Assembly (NCBI RefSeq): GCF_024713975.1
Contig: NC_091096.1
Location: 19,876,458 to 19,940,457 of the forward strand
Direction: 5' to 3'
DNA from: Paralichthys olivaceus
Lineage: Eukaryota; Chordata; Actinopteri; Pleuronectiformes; Paralichthyidae
Length of the DNA stretch: 64,000 nt
Part shown: in pieces, positions 61,301 through 64,000 of the stretch
How positions within the stretch are numbered: position 1 is the stretch's first letter
Layout of the letters: the number at the start of each line of letters is the position of its first letter
The notes under the pieces: model-generated
Database searches by the model: none
Told to the model about the DNA's origin: nothing
Seen by the model: only the letters and a program-made list of their open reading frames with translations
Translations under genes and position numbers: made by a program

Positions 61301-64000
61301 AGAGAATGGGAAACCTTGGTTTGACTATTACTTCAGACATGATGCCAATTTATTGCTCTATCCAGAGCACAATAATTCGATTAAATGTATAATATAAAAA
61401 GCCCATTCTACTTTATCAGCTACACACTTGTTTAGTACACAAATCAGTCGACCCAGAGGCTCGACTGTAAGCGTTGGTGATGTCTGTTAATTGCAGCAAA
61501 TGTTCTTGGTTTGTTAAGTTGTCTTCTATGATAAACTAAAGTGAAGTTTGTTTTTGTTGATGTGTTTGACAGGGCTGACTGAGAAGATGCGATCTGACTT
61601 CGTCATAATGAAGGACTTGGGTGGGCACACCAGACTGAACCCAGATCAGAGACAGGGACGCCTCAACAGATTTGTCTCTAACATACAGAAGTAGGTGATA
61701 ATCAACACGTGAACTGTGTTTTATCTGTGTACTCATTTTGTTGTAAGAAATATTGCAAGCACCCGTTAATATTAATATCTGAGATCTGTCCGCACAAGGT
61801 GCTCATTGCACCAATAGCAGCCTAATGCTACCATCAAATATTAGAAAGAATAATTGTTTTTATTGTCAGAGTTCACAGAGAGCCTGCTGAATAGTCTAAT
61901 GAACACAAGGTAACATAGATTTGATTTAAAGGCCTTGAAAATCCTAATTACTCCCCATTTGCATCAAGTTTAAAGTAGGGATGTCACGATATGAAAGTTT
62001 GGTGCCACGATTATTCTCAGACGAAATATCAAGTTTTTCATGATTATCGATACTATAGAAGGAAAAAGACACACAACAAGCAATATATAGATATATATAT
62101 CTCAACGTTTGGCCATGTAAAAGTAATTTATGTCAACTATTTTATATAGTTGCCTTGTTGTGGAAGGTTGGTCAGTGAATTTGTATTTCCTGTCTTCATT
62201 AGCAGTGTATCTTCATGGGACCTTTATTGTGAAGTGTCACCGACAGAAGTGACTCTGTTTTAGAAGAGAATTGTTGATTAACCGGCATATTGTCCTGGTT
62301 CAAGACACATTTTTCATGTCCTTATTATACTATTATCTCTAAATATATTGAATTAAACTCTGCTACATTTATAGTGGTTAATAGGGAGAGGAAGAGAGAA
62401 AGACTGAAATTGAATGTAAACGAGGATTTCTCCTCTTGCTGTGAACTTCTCTGGAGTTTTTTGGCCAGCGTTGGTGGAAATGAGGCTGTTAAGTCTTCTC
62501 AACTAACGTGTCAGTGGCTCACACACACATTACGTGACTCGTGAGAAGCAAGACACCATAGTTGGATATCGTAGTTTTTATAATTCTTATGGTAATAAAA
62601 CCGTGACGCTATGAACCTGCGGTTATCGTAAAGTTGGTTAATCCTGATGTAAAGTTATATTTCAAATGCAGTTTGTAAAATGTTGTAGGTTTAGTCGCAT
62701 TAACGTTTCTCTGTCCATTTAAAATCAATAACTCATATTCTTTCAATTTGTTATGAAGGTTTGTTTTCTCTTTTATTTCGTCTGTTCATATGCACAGAGG
62801 CTGTAATAGCAATTTTTCCTTCAGGCAGTTAATCCCAGGCTTTGATTAAAAACCTGAAAATGATTTCACAGGAACCCGGATGCACAGGCAGAGCTGGATA
62901 AGTGGGGACTCAGCTTCGATAAGGAACTCCTAAGACTGACTGGCAGAGTCCTCCCAGTAGAGAGGATTTTCCAGGGATCAAGATCGGTATAATATGCATG
63001 GGGTTACGTACCTTTGTTCTGGCAAACAAATTAAAATGATCTATTTGTATGATTGTAATTGAGGGATTGAAAACTATTTGTGTTACCTAGTATGTCCCTC
63101 CAGCTGCTGATTGGGCCAGAGAGATGCGTGGGATACCTCTGATCAACGCCCCTCCACTGAACAACTGGCTCATTTTATACACCCGTCGCAATGGTAACGA
63201 GGCCCAGTCCCTCCTGCAGACCCTCAGCAAAGTGTCAGGTCCACTCGGAATTCGCATACAGAGACCTGTCATGTGAGTTCTAGCATTATGTAACGTGTAC
63301 CATACAGGTAAAAAGGTAGGTGTTTTTTCATTACGTTACATTTAGCTGACGCTTTTATCCAAAGCGACTTACAATAAGTGCATAGACCATGACAGAACAA
63401 ACCCACACCAACAAGAAACAATCAAGTACAATTTGCTTCAAAAAAGCCAAACTACAAATTGCTACACGTTAGTGCCATATAAGTGCAACAAATTCAGGGA
63501 GGAAGTAATCAGAATCCTTTATTGTCAATGTTCAACATTGTCACCGACATTAAAACAGTGAAAATTGTTTTAGCAGCTCTTGTTACAACAGCATTTAACT
63601 AATTTTAGAAATCAGAACAAGGATCTGAGGGTAGGAGCAAGATAGTTACCATTCACACAGTCTGCTTCTACATACTTCTGAATTGAAATTTGAATTATAC
63701 GCTAACTTGATACCTAGTGTGTTGTTGCCCACTTAAAGCTAGTGTTGGTAATCTTGGAAAAGCTAACAAGAGCAGGCTACACTTTGAAAAATGCAACCGT
63801 TACATCCCAGGGGGTTCAGACGACTTTATTGATGTTATCTTAACTTGAAAAGGATTTCAACTAAAGAAGTATTTCATAAACAACTCACCAATCCTACCTT
63901 TGAGTTGAATTTCATTTATTTTGTTAAAAACAGGATTGAGTACCAGGATCACCAGGAGTCTCTCCTCAGAGCCCTGCAGCAGAATGTTGATCAACATACA
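55718..64000 (+). CDS. piwil1: Piwi-like protein 1 (ziwi), 5' part, runs off the window
   Basis: Germline Argonaute that binds piRNAs and silences transposons. Coding exons: 55718-55786, 56761-56851, 57269(or 57262)-57379, 57491-57705, 57804-57925, 58085-58165, 59709-59906, 60047-60155, 60725-60851, 61573-61690, 62872-62986, 63091-63272 and 63934 to beyond 64000, giving about 535 of roughly 860 residues. The N-terminus [15 protein letters not shown] and VGRGRQKG (38-45) carry the arginine-glycine sites methylated for Tudor binding. Family blocks follow: [47 protein letters not shown] and [17 protein letters not shown] spans roughly 255-370 and anchors the piRNA 3' end. [16 protein letters not shown] and [11 protein letters not shown] lead toward MID. 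The catalytic PIWI domain is outside. PIWIL1 rather than PIWIL2 is chosen from the start sequence and fzd10 synteny. The ATG exon begins at 55701. Confidence 0.95.
58292..58324. repeat. (AC)n microsatellite in piwil1 intron
   Basis: About sixteen AC units in the intron 58166-59708. Confidence 0.95.
59131..59640 (+). repeat. degenerate tandem repeat of four units in piwil1 intron
   Basis: Units begin at about 59134, 59277, 59411 and 59520 with AGGAATTTCTTCAAATTTGG-like starts, at spacings of 143, 134 and 109 bp. Three of the four carry a 15-bp AGGTCANNNTGACCT-type palindrome, perfect in unit 1 and mutated in units 3 and 4. The sequence style matches a dispersed fish repeat with AAGGTCAAGGTCAC cores. 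It explains the open frame at 59316-59564, which is not an exon. Confidence 0.7.
59225..59239 (+). promoter_or_regulatory. perfect estrogen response element (AGGTCACAGTGACCT)
   Basis: Exact 15-bp inverted repeat with 3-nt spacer, identical to the classic vitellogenin-type ERE. A further AGGTCA half-site abuts it at 59219-59224. The site lies in a repeat within the piwil1 intron 58166-59708. Binding is not shown by sequence alone. Confidence 0.6.
61977..62640 (+). mobile_element. second copy of the AGGGATGTCA transposon, piwil1 intron
   Basis: Starts AGGGATGTCACGATATGAAA at 61977. It matches the minus-strand reading of 36615-37428 over several hundred bases, including CACGATTATTCTCAGA, ATACTATAGAAGGAAAAAGA, TTGGTCAGTGAATTTGT and TCGTGAGAAGCAAGACACCA. 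The right end is decayed (near ACCGTGACGC at 62599-62608), so the boundary is approximate. It carries no transposase. Confidence 0.65.
63335..63490 (+). repeat. teleost repeat with TTTTATCCAAAGCGACTTAC core
   Basis: CATTTAGCTGACGCTTTTATCC and the AAAGCGACTTACAATAAGTGC that follows are the signature core of a very widespread teleost SINE-type repeat. It lies in the piwil1 intron 63273-63933. The 3' limit is approximate. Confidence 0.65.

Noticed and set aside
1..64000. tRNA, rRNA, CRISPR, prokaryotic operon or viral features
   Set aside because: No complete tRNA-like fold with A and B boxes in order, no spaced repeat array, and no viral gene were seen; the content is ordinary vertebrate nuclear DNA.

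Overview
The window is nuclear DNA from a ray-finned (teleost) fish. The evidence is vertebrate intron-exon structure, many teleost-type interspersed repeats, hAT-like miniature transposons and long (TG)n microsatellites. The repeats look percomorph-like, but I cannot name a species. Gene density is low, about three confident genes in 64 kb, all on the + strand.

Layout. 1-22.6 kb is a gene desert with small repeats and no convincing coding exon. 23.3-25.1 kb is an intact single-exon frizzled gene that I recognise as fzd10, with 5' leader and 3' UTR. 25.8-35.5 kb is intergenic and carries repeat tails and the longest (TG)n tract. 36.3-40.5 kb is a nine-exon gene for a 555-residue HIPK-like protein kinase, reconstructed here by splice-site and phase matching. 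It has an atypical activation loop and a recently duplicated 49-residue tail repeat. 40.65-42.22 kb is a nested, palindromic, non-autonomous DNA transposon directly behind the kinase gene. 42.2-55.4 kb is mostly repeat-bearing intergenic DNA; near 52.7-54.4 kb there is a weak candidate for the 3' end of an unrecognised gene. 55.4 kb to the window end is the 5' part of piwil1 (the ziwi orthologue). A noncoding first exon and 13 coding exons cover the RG-rich N-terminus, N/L1, PAZ, L2 and the approach to MID; the catalytic PIWI domain lies beyond 64000.

Context. FZD10 and PIWIL1 are neighbours in the same orientation on human chromosome 12q24.33, so this is a conserved vertebrate synteny block. 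The HIPK-like kinase between them has no counterpart there that I know of and is probably a fish-lineage insertion or family expansion. The three genes have unrelated roles: Wnt/planar polarity receptor, nuclear or cytoplasmic kinase, and germline piRNA effector. They are not an operon-like unit.

Most interesting points: the HIPK-like kinase whose activation-loop tyrosine is replaced; a perfect vitellogenin-type estrogen response element inside a tandem repeat in a piwil1 intron, with decayed copies at the same place in sister units; a large palindrome carrying three perfect CRE motifs just 3' of the kinase gene; and the cryptic spliced reading frame at 52.7-53.2 kb.
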